Positions 36,457 to 45,659 of a DNA stretch of 64,000 bases are shown here, in pieces. The translations under genes and the position numbers were made by a program. The stretch lies in contig CAZTGC010000004.1 of NCBI GenBank assembly GCA_964612975.1, forward strand, positions 62,001 to 126,000, written 5' to 3'. Position 1 is the stretch's first letter; each line of letters begins with the position of its first letter. The notes below the pieces were generated by a model. The model had not been told where the DNA came from. It saw nothing but the letters and a program-made list of their open reading frames with translations, and made no database searches. Source of the stretch: NZ13-RE01 sp964612975. GTDB taxonomy: Bacteria > Dictyoglomota > Dictyoglomia > Dictyoglomales > Dictyoglomaceae.

Positions 36457-38505
36457 TTACCTCCCTTTCCTAATAAAGGTAAGTTTTTCCACCATAGGAT
36501 CTAATGTAGTTAGAAGAGGTATTGTAAAGAGAGTTACAAAAAGTACACTTATAATAGCACCTCTACTAACGAGCATTGCGAGATTTTGAGCCATAAATAT
36601 GTTAGATAATATTCCTAAAGGAATAGAAATAAGGAACATAGTACCTGCACTGGTAAGGATGCTGTTTATACCTTCAAAGGCAAAATGGGCAGAATAAGCT
36701 TTATCAAGACCCTTACTTTTTGCCTCTAAATACCTAGAGGTTAAAAGAACTGCGTAATCTATGGTAGCTCCCAATTGAATTGCTCCTATGAAGAGATTAG
36801 AGGAGAAAAATATAAAGCCATAGGTTAGATAGTCTATAAATAGATTTAAGCTTATAGCCATTTGTATAACGGCTACTAAGAGAAAAGGGATAGGAATAGA
36901 TAAGAAGGATAGGGCTATAATAGTAAAAATGGTAAATAATGAGATAAGGTTTACCCTGTTAAGATCCTTTGTGGTTATACTTTTCATATCGTAATTAAGA
37001 ACAGGTATTCCTGTAATTTTTATACTAGATTTATTCTCTATATTATCCCTTAATTTTTGCACAAAATTGTAGGACTCCTCGGTGGCATAGGGAAGATTTA
37101 TATCCAAAGAAGCGTAAGATATACCATCTTTAAAGAAACTCTCCCTTACACTTTCTGGTACCATATATTCAGGAAGAAGGGGATCTACCATATCATAATA
37201 TCCCATAATTCCAGTTATTTTATCTTCTTCTCTTAAAATATTCATAATCTTTTTCCAGTTTTTAGGAGATTCTTTTCCAATAAGGAAAATTGTAGATTTC
37301 TTCTCAAATATATCCTCAAGTTTTCTTTGTCCTACAATAGAAGGCATATCCTCAGGAAGTCCCCTTAAAATTTTATAATCCATAGGGAATCTAGGACTTA
37401 TGATAAGAGAGATAAAACCAATTAGGAATAAAACAAGAAGTATAGGTCTTCCTTTAACTATAAAGTTAAAAAGTCTTTTTCCCGAAAGTCTTAGAACCCA
37501 TCTTCTTGTATTAGCCCATTTATTATAAAAATGGTAAAAAAGCACAGGAAGAAGGGTTAAAGATAAGATAAGAGAAATTAATACCCCCCTTGTTAAGATA
37601 AAGCCCAACTCTTCCCCAAGGCCAAATTTCATCTGAGTCATGGCAAGGAAACCTGCTATAGTAGTACCTGCACTTGCTATTAGGCTTTTTGTAGTAGATT
37701 TTACTGAAATCCATCCTGCTTCTTCTCTGTTTCTCTTCTTTATTTCCTCTTCATATCGGTGGTATAAAAATATGGCATAATCCATGGTAACTCCCATTTG
37801 CAATATTCCCACAATCATACGGGATAAAAAACTAATCTCTTCTCCTAAAAGGGTAGAAATAGCAGTATTTAATAGTATTGCAAGAAATATGTTATAATAT
37901 ATTAAAAGGGGAACATACATAGAGGGGAAGACAAAAAATAGAAAAAGAATTACAAAAATACTTCCTATAAGGAGATATTTGGCAGTTTCTTTTTGGGTTA
38001 TCTCACTTAAGTCTTGGGCTATTGCTGCACTACCTGTAAAGTATGCTCCTTTAGGTAGAATTCTTTTAATTTCTTGAGAGGCCCTTTTTGTAAGAGGAGC
38101 TTGAGAGATTTCTATAAAGTCTATCTTTAAAAAGGTATAACCATCTTTTATAAATTTTCCCTTTAAATCCCCACTCCAAAAGTATTGGGGTAAGAAGATA
38201 TCCTGAAAACTAGATAGCCATGATACTTTAGAAACTCCTTTTATTTTCTCTATCTTATTTTTGATATCTTCTACTTCTTTAGGATTACTAAAGGGAAGAA
38301 AGATGTAGGCCTCATCTCCTAATTTAAATTTTTGCTTTAGAGTGTTGATGGCTTCTACCGAAGGTAAATCCTTAGGGAGTAAAGAATACAAATCATAATT
38401 AATTTTTAAATGATAGGTAAGATAAAGGGATAGGAGGAATAGAACCAAAGAGAGGAAGATTACATATTTTGAATATTTAAAAGCTATCCTACAAATCTTC
38501 TCCAT
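36457..38505 (-). CDS. RND superfamily (MMPL-type) exporter
   Basis: The protein of about 682 residues has a duplicated layout: one N-terminal helix, a large extracytoplasmic loop, and five more helices in each half. The typical RND segment is present twice: RMIVGILQMGVTMDYAIFLYHRYEE and FIGAIQLGATIDYAVLLTSRYLE, both with the Asp of the proton relay (MDYA, IDYA). It should export a lipid or hydrophobic compound using the proton gradient. The ATG at 38505 is preferred because AAAGG is well placed; a GTG three codons upstream is possible. A broken TetR gene lies directly upstream in the same orientation. Confidence 0.9.
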   Translation of the reverse strand: MEKICRIAFKYSKYVIFLSLVLFLLSLYLTYHLKINYDLYSLLPKDLPSVEAINTLKQKFKLGDEAYIFLPFSNPKEVEDIKNKIEKIKGVSKVSWLSSFQDIFLPQYFWSGDLKGKFIKDGYTFLKIDFIEISQAPLTKRASQEIKRILPKGAYFTGSAAIAQDLSEITQKETAKYLLIGSIFVILFLFFVFPSMYVPLLIYYNIFLAILLNTAISTLLGEEISFLSRMIVGILQMGVTMDYAIFLYHRYEEEIKKRNREEAGWISVKSTTKSLIASAGTTIAGFLAMTQMKFGLGEELGFILTRGVLISLILSLTLLPVLFYHFYNKWANTRRWVLRLSGKRLFNFIVKGRPILLVLFLIGFISLIISPRFPMDYKILRGLPEDMPSIVGQRKLEDIFEKKSTIFLIGKESPKNWKKIMNILREEDKITGIMGYYDMVDPLLPEYMVPESVRESFFKDGISYASLDINLPYATEESYNFVQKLRDNIENKSSIKITGIPVLNYDMKSITTKDLNRVNLISLFTIFTIIALSFLSIPIPFLLVAVIQMAISLNLFIDYLTYGFIFFSSNLFIGAIQLGATIDYAVLLTSRYLEAKSKGLDKAYSAHFAFEGINSILTSAGTMFLISIPLGILSNIFMAQNLAMLVSRGAIISVLFVTLFTIPLLTTLDPMVEKLTFIRKGR

Positions 38506-38521
38506 ATTTTTCACCTTTTCT

Positions 38522-38790
38522 CTATAATTGTATTAATTGCGAAAGTTTTTCTCTATTCCCCATATTTTCTGCTTCTTGCCACAATAATCCATAGACTCCA
38601 TAAAGGAAAAATTCTCTCTTTTAAATACTTGAAAGAGTATTCTAGTAGAAATTTCTACACAATATTGAATTGCTTCCTCTTTTAGAATATCTCTTACAGA
38701 AGTTTTTTCATAACCCTTTTTAAGAAAAAGTTTAAGGGCAGTTTCTATTAATTCTTGCCTTCTTATTTCAGGCTCTTTAACAGTTCTCAT
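38522..38790 (-). pseudogene. Broken TetR-type regulator of the RND exporter
   Basis: The N-terminus is a normal TetR DNA-binding domain (RRQELIETALKLFLKKGYEK, then TSVRDILKE), but the sequence jumps straight to a C-terminal part (EAIQYCVEISTRILFQVF). The turn-recognition helix and most of the ligand domain are missing, so an internal deletion of over 100 residues is likely. A frameshift follows: the original frame runs to a false stop at 38533, whereas the neighbouring frame gives FFLYGVYGLLWQEAENMGNR and a plausible natural stop at 38522. The remains cannot form a working repressor, so the exporter may have lost its control. Confidence 0.78.
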
Positions 38791-38920
38791 AACAATTTTT
38801 AAATTTTCATCTATTTCTTAAATTTTAATCTAAAACTAAAAATCTTGGCAAGTTTATTTCCTTTTCAAGTTATTAAACAAATTTTATAATATTAAAAGAA
38901 GGATTTTGGGAGGTAAAAAG

Positions 38921-39769
38921 ATGGAAAGGAGGAAATATAAAAATAGGGAGTTTATCTCTATTATTGGATTTGGGGGAGTATCGATAATGGATGAAGAACA
39001 AGAATTTGCAAATAAATTAGTAGCAGAAGTTATAGATAGGGGAATAAACTATTTTGATGTTGCCCCATCCTATGGGAACGCAGAGGAAAGATTAGGTCCT
39101 GCTTTAAGGGGAAAAAGGGAGAAAATATTTCTTGCCTGTAAAACCCAAGAAAGAACAAAGGATGGTGCTTGGAGGGAACTTCATGAATCTTTAAAAAGAC
39201 TTGAGACGGACTATTTTGATTTATATCAGCTCCATGCAATGACCACAGAAGAGGATTTTGAAAAAGCAATGGGACCCAATGGAGCAATGGAGACCTTTTT
39301 AAAGGCAAAGGAGGAAGGGATAATAAGATATATAGGTTTTTCTGCTCATTCTGTTAAGATTGCCTTAAAACTTTTAGATGCTTTTAATTTTGATTCTATT
39401 TTATTTCCCATGAATTGGGTGCTTTATTTTAATGAAGATTTTGGTCCCCAAGTTGTAGAAAGGGCAAGGGAAAAGGGAACAAGTATATTAGCTATAAAAC
39501 CCTTTGCAAAAACCTTGGTTTCCGAAGGACAGGAAAGCCCTTATAATAAATGTTGGTATATTCCTGTGGATGATAAGGACTTGGCTGAATTAGCATTAAG
39601 ATTTACCCTATCTCAACCAATAGTCTCAGCTATCCCTCCTGGGGAATATAAATTCTTAATGTGGGCATTGGAAATTGCTGAAAATTTTAAATCAATAACA
39701 GGGGAGGAAATAAAATATCTAAGAGAGAAAGCAAAGGATATTGTTCCTATATTCAAATTAGAAGTTTAA
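38921..39769 (+). CDS. Aldo/keto reductase
   Basis: The 282-residue protein shows the AKR barrel and catalytic tetrad: Asp and Tyr in INYFDVAPSYGNAEERLG, Lys in IFLACKTQ and His in LYQLHAM. It reduces a carbonyl compound with NADPH; the substrate cannot be told. There is no [4Fe-4S] ferredoxin extension, unlike many related clostridial proteins. The ATG at 38921 follows GGGAGGT and is clearly preferred over a TTG at 38906. A TATAAT at 38885-38890 may be its -10 box. It lies just before the thioredoxin reductase gene, which has its own promoter. Confidence 0.88.
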   Translation: MERRKYKNREFISIIGFGGVSIMDEEQEFANKLVAEVIDRGINYFDVAPSYGNAEERLGPALRGKREKIFLACKTQERTKDGAWRELHESLKRLETDYFDLYQLHAMTTEEDFEKAMGPNGAMETFLKAKEEGIIRYIGFSAHSVKIALKLLDAFNFDSILFPMNWVLYFNEDFGPQVVERAREKGTSILAIKPFAKTLVSEGQESPYNKCWYIPVDDKDLAELALRFTLSQPIVSAIPPGEYKFLMWALEIAENFKSITGEEIKYLREKAKDIVPIFKLEV

Positions 39770-39781
39770 TAATTTTTTAAT

Positions 39782-39810
39782 TTGGCAATTCAATACTTAT
39801 TTGGTACAAT
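39782..39810 (+). promoter_or_regulatory. Promoter of the thioredoxin reductase operon
   Basis: TTGGCA (39782-39787) and TACAAT (39805-39810) are separated by 17 bp, and the -10 is extended by TGG. It lies 33 bases before the start codon. Confidence 0.7.
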
Positions 39811-39843
39811 TTGAGGATATTAAAGAAAGGTAGGTGATAAGTT

Positions 39844-40818
39844 TTGGAGTTTCTTTTGATACCAAAAAAGGAGGAAGAAATAGAGAAGGAACAAGATATT
39901 ATTATAATTGGAGGAGGGCCCGCGGGTCTTACTGCTGGGATATATGCAGGAAGAGCTCGCATAAAAACCCTTCTTATAGAGGAGTCCTCCATAGGAGGAC
40001 TTGCATCCTTAACTGCGGCTATTGAGAATTATCCAGGATTTTCAGAAGGAATAACGGGAGAAGAGCTTTCCAGAAGATTAGAAGAACAAGCTAAAAAATT
40101 TGGAACAAAAATTTTAGATGCTAAGGTTTTAAGTTTAACCCTTGATGGAATTTGGAAGGTTGTAGAAACTACAAAGGGAGTTTATAGAGCTCCTTCAGTA
40201 ATTATATGTAGTGGGACAAAGCCTAAAAAATTAGGTGTTCCCGGGGAAAGAGAGTTTTTGGGGAAGGGAGTCTCCTATTGTGCTGTTTGTGATGGGGCAT
40301 TTTTTACAGGAAAAAAAGTCGCAGTAGTGGGAGGTGGAGATGCTGCGGTAGAGGAAGCTTTATATCTCACACGGTTTGCAGAAGAAGTATATATAATTCA
40401 TAGAAGGGATGAGTTAAGAGCAGAAAAGATAACCCAAGAAAAAGCCTTTTCTAATCCTAAAATCAAGTTTTTATGGAGTCATATAGTTAAGGCAATAGAG
40501 GGAGATAAGAAGGTGGAAAGATTAATATTAGAAAATTTAAAAACAAAGGAGGAAAAAGTCTTTCCAATAGATGGAGTATTTATATATATTGGTCTTACCC
40601 CTCAAACAGAGCTATATTCTTCTCTATTGAAATTGGATGATAACGGATTTATCATTACCAATGAGAATATGCAAACATCTGTCCCTGGTATTTTTGCTGC
40701 TGGAGATGTTAGGGTAAAACCTTTAAGACAGATTGTTACTGCCTTGAGTGATGGTGCTATTGCAGGGGTTTCTGCAACTAAATACCTTGAAGAAATTAGA
40801 TTTAAAGGAGGAATTTAA
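39844..40818 (+). CDS. trxB: Thioredoxin reductase
   Basis: The 324-residue flavoenzyme has the FAD motif IIIGGGPAGLTAGIYAGRA, the redox pair Cys146-Ala-Val-Cys149 in VSYCAVCDGAFF, the NAD(P) motif VAVVGGGDAAVEEALYL and the C-terminal FAD motif GIFAAGDVRVKPLRQI. It reduces a disulfide carrier at the expense of NAD(P)H. The most likely carrier is the protein disulfide oxidoreductase encoded two bases downstream. The start is a TTG at 39844 with a GGTAGGTGA ribosome site. A second TTG at 39857 is less well placed. About 15 extra N-terminal residues precede the FAD domain. Confidence 0.93.
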   Translation: MEFLLIPKKEEEIEKEQDIIIIGGGPAGLTAGIYAGRARIKTLLIEESSIGGLASLTAAIENYPGFSEGITGEELSRRLEEQAKKFGTKILDAKVLSLTLDGIWKVVETTKGVYRAPSVIICSGTKPKKLGVPGEREFLGKGVSYCAVCDGAFFTGKKVAVVGGGDAAVEEALYLTRFAEEVYIIHRRDELRAEKITQEKAFSNPKIKFLWSHIVKAIEGDKKVERLILENLKTKEEKVFPIDGVFIYIGLTPQTELYSSLLKLDDNGFIITNENMQTSVPGIFAAGDVRVKPLRQIVTALSDGAIAGVSATKYLEEIRFKGGI

Positions 40819-40820
40819 AT

Positions 40821-41504
40821 ATGGCGTTATTAAGAGATGAGGATAGAAAATATTTAGAAGATCTTTTCAAAGAAAATCTAAAGGATAAAGTAAAGATAAT
40901 ACTTTTTAGTGAGAAATCTTCTGGAAGTAAATTATATATTCCTGGAAGGATAGAATGTCCCTATTGTCAGCAAACAAGAGAAATTTTAGAAGAAGTTGTT
41001 GGTCTTTCTGAGTTATTGGAATTAGAAGTCCATGATTTTCTTGCAGAAGAGATATCAGCTAAAAAATATGGAATAGATAAGATTCCTGCAATCTTATTCC
41101 AAAAAGATGATGAAGTGTTAAATTTAAGATTTTTTGGAATTCCTTCAGGTTATGAATTTTCCACATTGATAGAGGATATAGTAGATATCTCTCGAGGAGA
41201 AACTCACCTTTCAGAAAAAACTAAGAACTTTCTTAAAACTATAACAAAACCAGTACATATTCAAGTTTTTGTAACTCCCACCTGTCCCTATTGTCCTCGG
41301 GCAGTAAGACTTGCCCATCAGATGGCAATGGAAAATAAATTAATAACTGCAGATATGATTGAAGCCATAGAGTTTCCTCATCTTGCAGAAAAGTATCAGG
41401 TTTCAGGAGTTCCCAAGAGTATAATAAATGAAACTGTGGAAGTAGAAGGAGCAGTTCCCGAGGACATCTTTGTAGAATATATCAAATCTGCTATAAAATC
41501 TTAA
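40821..41504 (+). CDS. Protein disulfide oxidoreductase with two thioredoxin folds
   Basis: The 227-residue protein has two thioredoxin-like domains, each with a CPYC centre: Cys46/Cys49 in RIECPYCQQTR and Cys155/Cys158 in TPTCPYCPRAVR. This double-domain glutaredoxin-like PDO is characteristic of thermophiles, where it makes or shuffles disulfides in cytoplasmic proteins. It follows the thioredoxin reductase gene with AGGAGG before the ATG, so the pair likely forms one redox system. Its last four bases overlap the end of the convergent folC. Confidence 0.93.
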   Translation: MALLRDEDRKYLEDLFKENLKDKVKIILFSEKSSGSKLYIPGRIECPYCQQTREILEEVVGLSELLELEVHDFLAEEISAKKYGIDKIPAILFQKDDEVLNLRFFGIPSGYEFSTLIEDIVDISRGETHLSEKTKNFLKTITKPVHIQVFVTPTCPYCPRAVRLAHQMAMENKLITADMIEAIEFPHLAEKYQVSGVPKSIINETVEVEGAVPEDIFVEYIKSAIKS

Positions 41505-42823
41505 TCTATTTTTCCAAAGAAGTAGTCTCGAGCCTCACCCACAAGATATAAAGAGCCTGTTATTAAGATAAGGTCATCGGGTGAGGCTTTTTTATGTACA
41601 TCTTCAAAGGCAGATGGAAAATCTTTATAAAAATAAATATTTTTTCCTTTATCCTTTACATTTTCCCCTAGCTCCTCAGGATCTTTTGTGCGAGAGCTGG
41701 GAAGGGGTAAAAAATGAAAACTATATACTAAAGGTTCCAAGGTATTAAGAAAAGAATAGGAATCTTTATCCTTCATCATACCACAAATTAAAAATAACCT
41801 TTCAAATTTTATATAATCTTCTAAGGTTTCCCTCAGGGCGATAGCGGAAGAAACATTATGAGCCCCATCAAGAATTACCAATGGATCTTTTCTTACTATT
41901 TCAAATCTTCCAGCCCAATTTACCGATGAAAATCCCTTTTTAAAATCCTCCGAAGAAATATCCCAGTTAAGATTTAGAGATAAACTTGCATAGGAACATA
42001 CTGCATTTACCAATTGGTGGGCTCCCAAAAGGGGAATGCTAAAAATCTCCTCTCTTCCATTTCCAGAGATTACAAAAATCTGTTCCTTAAGATTAGATGC
42101 TATTTTTTTCCAAGTATATAAATCATCTACCTTTAAATAAAAAGCTTTCTTACTAATAGCAACTTCCCTTATGACTTCCCAGGCTGAGGGATCCTGAGGG
42201 GAACAAATTAATGGGATCTTCTCCTTAATTATCCCTGCCTTTTCTCGGGCAATCTCAGGTAAAGTATTTCCAAGAATATGCATATGATCAAAACCTATGG
42301 GAGTTATAATAGAGACCATAGGGATAATGGTATTTGTGGCATCCAATCTTCCCCCAAGTCCCACTTCTATTACTACAAAATCCAACTTTTTCTTATAAAA
42401 ATACAAAAAGGCGAAAGCAGTTAAAACTTCAAAAAAAGTAGGGGGTCCATATATGGGATGTTCCCCTGCCTTTTTTATAAAGGGCTTTACCCCTTCAATA
42501 AGTTCTACAAATTCCTCCTTACTTATCCATCCTTCATGGGTGGATATCCTTTCCCTTATGGTTTGAAGGTGGGGAGAAGTAAATAATCCAACTTTATAAC
42601 CCTTAGATTTTAGAATAGAAAAAATCATAGTAGAGGTGGAGCCCTTTCCTTTAGTACCTGCTATATGAAAGGCTTTAAGAGATCTATGGGGATTTCCCAT
42701 TACATTCAGTAGATGATTCATCCTTTCAAGATAAAATTTTTTCTCCCCATAGCTCATTTGATCCAAACGTCTTTCATAATTTATAAAGCTATATAAATAA
42801 TTTACCGCTTCCTTATATTCCAT
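41501..42823 (-). CDS. folC: Folylpolyglutamate synthase/dihydrofolate synthase
   Basis: The 440-residue Mur-ligase-like enzyme has the P-loop HIAGTKGKGSTSTMIFSIL, the VVIEVGLGGRLDATN segment and FDHMHILGNTLPEIAREKAG, followed by PLVILDGAHNVSSAIALRE in the C-terminal domain. It adds glutamate to folates in the cytoplasm; whether it also has dihydrofolate synthase activity cannot be decided here. It stands alone, convergent with the redox operon and divergent from pduL. Confidence 0.95.
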   Translation of the reverse strand: MEYKEAVNYLYSFINYERRLDQMSYGEKKFYLERMNHLLNVMGNPHRSLKAFHIAGTKGKGSTSTMIFSILKSKGYKVGLFTSPHLQTIRERISTHEGWISKEEFVELIEGVKPFIKKAGEHPIYGPPTFFEVLTAFAFLYFYKKKLDFVVIEVGLGGRLDATNTIIPMVSIITPIGFDHMHILGNTLPEIAREKAGIIKEKIPLICSPQDPSAWEVIREVAISKKAFYLKVDDLYTWKKIASNLKEQIFVISGNGREEIFSIPLLGAHQLVNAVCSYASLSLNLNWDISSEDFKKGFSSVNWAGRFEIVRKDPLVILDGAHNVSSAIALRETLEDYIKFERLFLICGMMKDKDSYSFLNTLEPLVYSFHFLPLPSSRTKDPEELGENVKDKGKNIYFYKDFPSAFEDVHKKASPDDLILITGSLYLVGEARDYFFGKID

Positions 42824-42945
42824 AATTTTTTCCCTATCCCTTTTTCTTTGGAATTTTATACTAAAAAATTTTTTAGGACAAATGAAAATTTTTTTGAAAA
42901 AGTGGTAAAATATAATTGAAAATTATCTCAAGGAGGAGTTATAAA

Positions 42946-43548
42946 ATGGAAGAAATTAAAGTACCCATCGGAGTATCTGCAAGACATATTCATTTATCTA
43001 TAGAAGATAAAGAAAAGCTCTTTGGGCAAGGATATAAACTTAACCCAAGAAATCCTTTATCTCAGAGGGGCCAATTTGCCTGCGAAGAAGAGGTAGAGGT
43101 TTTTGGTCCTAAGGGGAGAAGTTTAAAATTAAGAATTTTAGGACCTGAAAGAAGATCAACTCAAGTAGAATTATCTTTAACCGATGCTATTTTCCTTGGT
43201 TTAAAACCTCCTATTAAAGACTCAGGAGATATTGAGGGAACACCAGGAATTAAAGTTATTGGTCCTAAAGGAGAAGTAAACCTTGAAAAGGGCGTTATAA
43301 TCCCATGGAGGCATATCCACACACCAACTTCAATAGCAGATAAGTTGGGACTCTATGAGAAACAGCTGGTTAAAGTGAAATTAGGAACCATAAGGGCACT
43401 GATCTTTGAGAATGTTTTAATTAGGATAAGGAATGATTTTGTATGGGAATTACATATTGATACCGATGAGGCAAATGCTGCAATGGTAAAAACAGGGGAT
43501 GTGGCCACATTAATGTTAGAAGAGGTAAAGGAGAAGATAAGGTTATAA
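42946..43548 (+). CDS. pduL: PduL-type phosphate acyltransferase
   Basis: The 200-residue protein has the duplicated PduL fold with its metal-binding His motifs, VGVSARHIHLS-like (IGVSARHIHLS) near the N-terminus and IPWRHIHTP in the middle. PduL exchanges acyl groups between CoA and phosphate, here probably acetyl-CoA to acetyl phosphate for ATP formation. No microcompartment genes are present, and there is no encapsulation peptide before the domain, so it should be the cytosolic housekeeping form in place of Pta. AAGGAGGAG precedes the ATG at 42946; an earlier ATG at 42916 has no site. A terminator follows the stop. Confidence 0.9.
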   Translation: MEEIKVPIGVSARHIHLSIEDKEKLFGQGYKLNPRNPLSQRGQFACEEEVEVFGPKGRSLKLRILGPERRSTQVELSLTDAIFLGLKPPIKDSGDIEGTPGIKVIGPKGEVNLEKGVIIPWRHIHTPTSIADKLGLYEKQLVKVKLGTIRALIFENVLIRIRNDFVWELHIDTDEANAAMVKTGDVATLMLEEVKEKIRL

Positions 43549-43554
43549 TTTTTT

Positions 43555-43586
43555 GGGGAGAGAGAAAAAACTCTCCCCTTTTTATT
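43555..43586 (+). terminator. Rho-independent terminator of pduL
   Basis: A perfect 8-bp stem, GGGGAGAG (43555-43562) with CTCTCCCC (43571-43578), has an eight-base A-rich loop and is followed by TTTTTATTT. It slightly overlaps the end of the convergent GH20 gene. Confidence 0.9.
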
Positions 43587-45306
43587 TAATTCCTAAATCT
43601 ACCCTTCCCCCTGCACCCCATATTTTTGTAATTACATTCTCCAATCCTTCCATTTTTCTTTCAGAAAGCCATAACTTCCCATAGATATTTCCAAGCTTTA
43701 TAAAGTCAGAAACCTTTAAATCTTGCCTTAATCTATTTATTCCAACCCTTAACATCTCCCTTATAAAGTTTAGAGCCTCAGGAAGATTTATGGAAGATAC
43801 TTTCTCCCAAAGTTCCTCGTATTTTTTCAACAATCCATCTTTATCAGCTAAATTTCCTATCTTCTTCGAATAATAATCTATCCAAAAATCTCCCTCTGGT
43901 TTTCTTTTTTGAAATTCTCTTCCCAATATTTCTGTAAAGTATCTAAATATAAGATCTCCAAAAACTACTCGCTTAATGGTCTCTGAAAAGAAGGTCTCCC
44001 CAAAGGCCTTTCTTACCATAAGAATATCTTGCCCTTCTCCTGATAATGCCATCCATTTTTCTTCCCATTTTCCATTTCCTTCGGCAATTTCCATTCCTAC
44101 AAGAATTAGGGGATCTAAAAGGGAAAAGAGACATTCTGAGCCGTCATCTCCCCAGGCGGTAATTAAAAATCCAGGAAGTTTTTCCCTTTTTGCAGGAGTA
44201 AAGAAGTTTTTAAGATTTGCGAGGGCGATATCGAAGTTTGGGTAAAATCTTGACCAATTGGAAAGTCCGGGACATGCCAATTCCTTTTTCTTTCTCTCTC
44301 CAAACATATTTATCTTATTCTCAAAATGTTCCTCAGAAAGGTCAGTATAATCCCAATTGGCAATAACAACTTCATCCCATATATCACTTTCTAATACCAC
44401 CTTCCATCTTTCCTTCTCCTCTTCCCTTAAATACATCCCCGTTAACATATCTCCCCATACCATGGGAATTTTTCCCTTATCCTTAACCATATTTATCATG
44501 TTTCTATGATGCATTTCAAAAAGAGATGGTCCCTCAAAAACTCCTGTCTTATCTAAACTTCTTCCCCTTCCCAATGCCCAGGTTTCATCTCCTCCAATAT
44601 GAATATAACTTGAAGGGAAGAATTCTAAAACCTCAGAAAGAAGATCATATGCAAAATCCCTTGCAGATTTGTTGGAGACATCCAAGCATCCCTCTTGGGG
44701 TCTATGCCATTCACTAAATTTTGTAAAGTCAAGTAAAGAAAGAATATGTTCCATATGACCACAAAGTTCCAAAGATGGAAAAACTTCTATCCCCAAATTT
44801 TTCCCATAATCTATAATTTCCCTCAATTCCTCCTCTTTTAGTCTTCCCCGGAGAATACCAATTTGAGGATATTTCCTCCAAGGAAATAGATCCTCAAAAT
44901 ATATAGCAAAATAATTATATTTAAGAAGGAAAAGCCATTTTAAAAGCTTTTTAAAGGTATTTAGATTAGGAACACCTCCCCTTGCTATATCCAAATGGTA
45001 TCCCCTAAAGGGAAAGGAAAGTTCTTCTTCAATTTCTACTTCGGGAAGAACATTCTTGTTTTCTGTAATAAGTTGAATAATTGTTGCATAACATATATTC
45101 TCTTCTCCCCAAATATTAATTAATCTTTCCCTTATCTTGATTCCTGTTCCCTTCTTTTCCACTTTATTTATTCTCCAGGTACCCCTTGGAATATTAAACT
45201 CCTTTAGAAGAAAATTTGGAAAGTTTTCAAATCCATCAAAGGGAAAAAATCTTCCTGTAGATTCCAATCTCTTTGGCTCAGGAACCACATAAATTTTTCC
45301 TTCCAT
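43582..45306 (-). CDS. GH20 family beta-N-acetylhexosaminidase-like enzyme, cytoplasmic
   Basis: The 574-residue protein has the GH20 barrel: FRGYHLDIARGGVPNLNTFK at the start, LGIEVFPSLELCGHMEHIL and the catalytic Asp-Glu pair in YIHIGGDETWALGRG. There is no signal peptide, so it acts inside the cell. GH20 enzymes remove terminal GlcNAc or GalNAc by substrate-assisted catalysis. With anmK nearby, a role in breaking down imported muropeptide sugars or chitin oligosaccharides is plausible but not proven. The ATG at 45306 follows GGGAGGT; a start five codons upstream has no site. Confidence 0.85.
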   Translation of the reverse strand: MEGKIYVVPEPKRLESTGRFFPFDGFENFPNFLLKEFNIPRGTWRINKVEKKGTGIKIRERLINIWGEENICYATIIQLITENKNVLPEVEIEEELSFPFRGYHLDIARGGVPNLNTFKKLLKWLFLLKYNYFAIYFEDLFPWRKYPQIGILRGRLKEEELREIIDYGKNLGIEVFPSLELCGHMEHILSLLDFTKFSEWHRPQEGCLDVSNKSARDFAYDLLSEVLEFFPSSYIHIGGDETWALGRGRSLDKTGVFEGPSLFEMHHRNMINMVKDKGKIPMVWGDMLTGMYLREEEKERWKVVLESDIWDEVVIANWDYTDLSEEHFENKINMFGERKKKELACPGLSNWSRFYPNFDIALANLKNFFTPAKREKLPGFLITAWGDDGSECLFSLLDPLILVGMEIAEGNGKWEEKWMALSGEGQDILMVRKAFGETFFSETIKRVVFGDLIFRYFTEILGREFQKRKPEGDFWIDYYSKKIGNLADKDGLLKKYEELWEKVSSINLPEALNFIREMLRVGINRLRQDLKVSDFIKLGNIYGKLWLSERKMEGLENVITKIWGAGGRVDLGIK

Positions 45307-45378
45307 TTTATTACCTCCCAATTTTAATTTTTCAATGTGAGAATATATAATATTAAGAAAAGATTTGGAGGAAGACCA

Positions 45379-45657
45379 ATGAGTAGATTTTTAGTGGTAT
45401 TTCTTATAGGGGTAATATTGGCTCTTCTCTTTTCAATACAGAATAATTCATCCATAACTATATATTTTGGTCCTTGGCAGTTCCAAGGATCTACTGCTTT
45501 AATTCTATTAATATCCTTTTCCTTAGGATTCTTTTTAAGTTTAATTTCTGTTATCCCTGTACTAATAAAGAACAAGTTTATCATTTCAAAGCAACAAAAA
45601 AGGATAGAAGATTTGGAAAGACAAATATCCGAAAAGAAGGAAGAATTAAAATCATAA
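45379..45657 (+). CDS. LapA-like (DUF1049) small membrane protein
   Basis: The 92-residue protein has two hydrophobic helices (FLVVFLIGVILALLFSIQN and STALILLISFSLGFFLSLIS), then a charged coiled coil (QQKRIEDLERQISEKKEEL). This matches LapA/YciS-type proteins, which in some bacteria help assemble the cell envelope. Its role here is unknown. GGAGG lies before the ATG at 45379; an in-frame ATG at 45337 has no site. It is divergent from the GH20 gene, and its end is two bases from the convergent DUF362 gene. Confidence 0.82.
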   Translation: MSRFLVVFLIGVILALLFSIQNNSSITIYFGPWQFQGSTALILLISFSLGFFLSLISVIPVLIKNKFIISKQQKRIEDLERQISEKKEELKS

Positions 45658-45659
45658 AA

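Noticed and set aside
42916..42945. Upstream ATG of pduL as the true start
   Set aside because: It has no ribosome binding site, adds residues unlike the family, and a strong AAGGAGG precedes the ATG at 42946.
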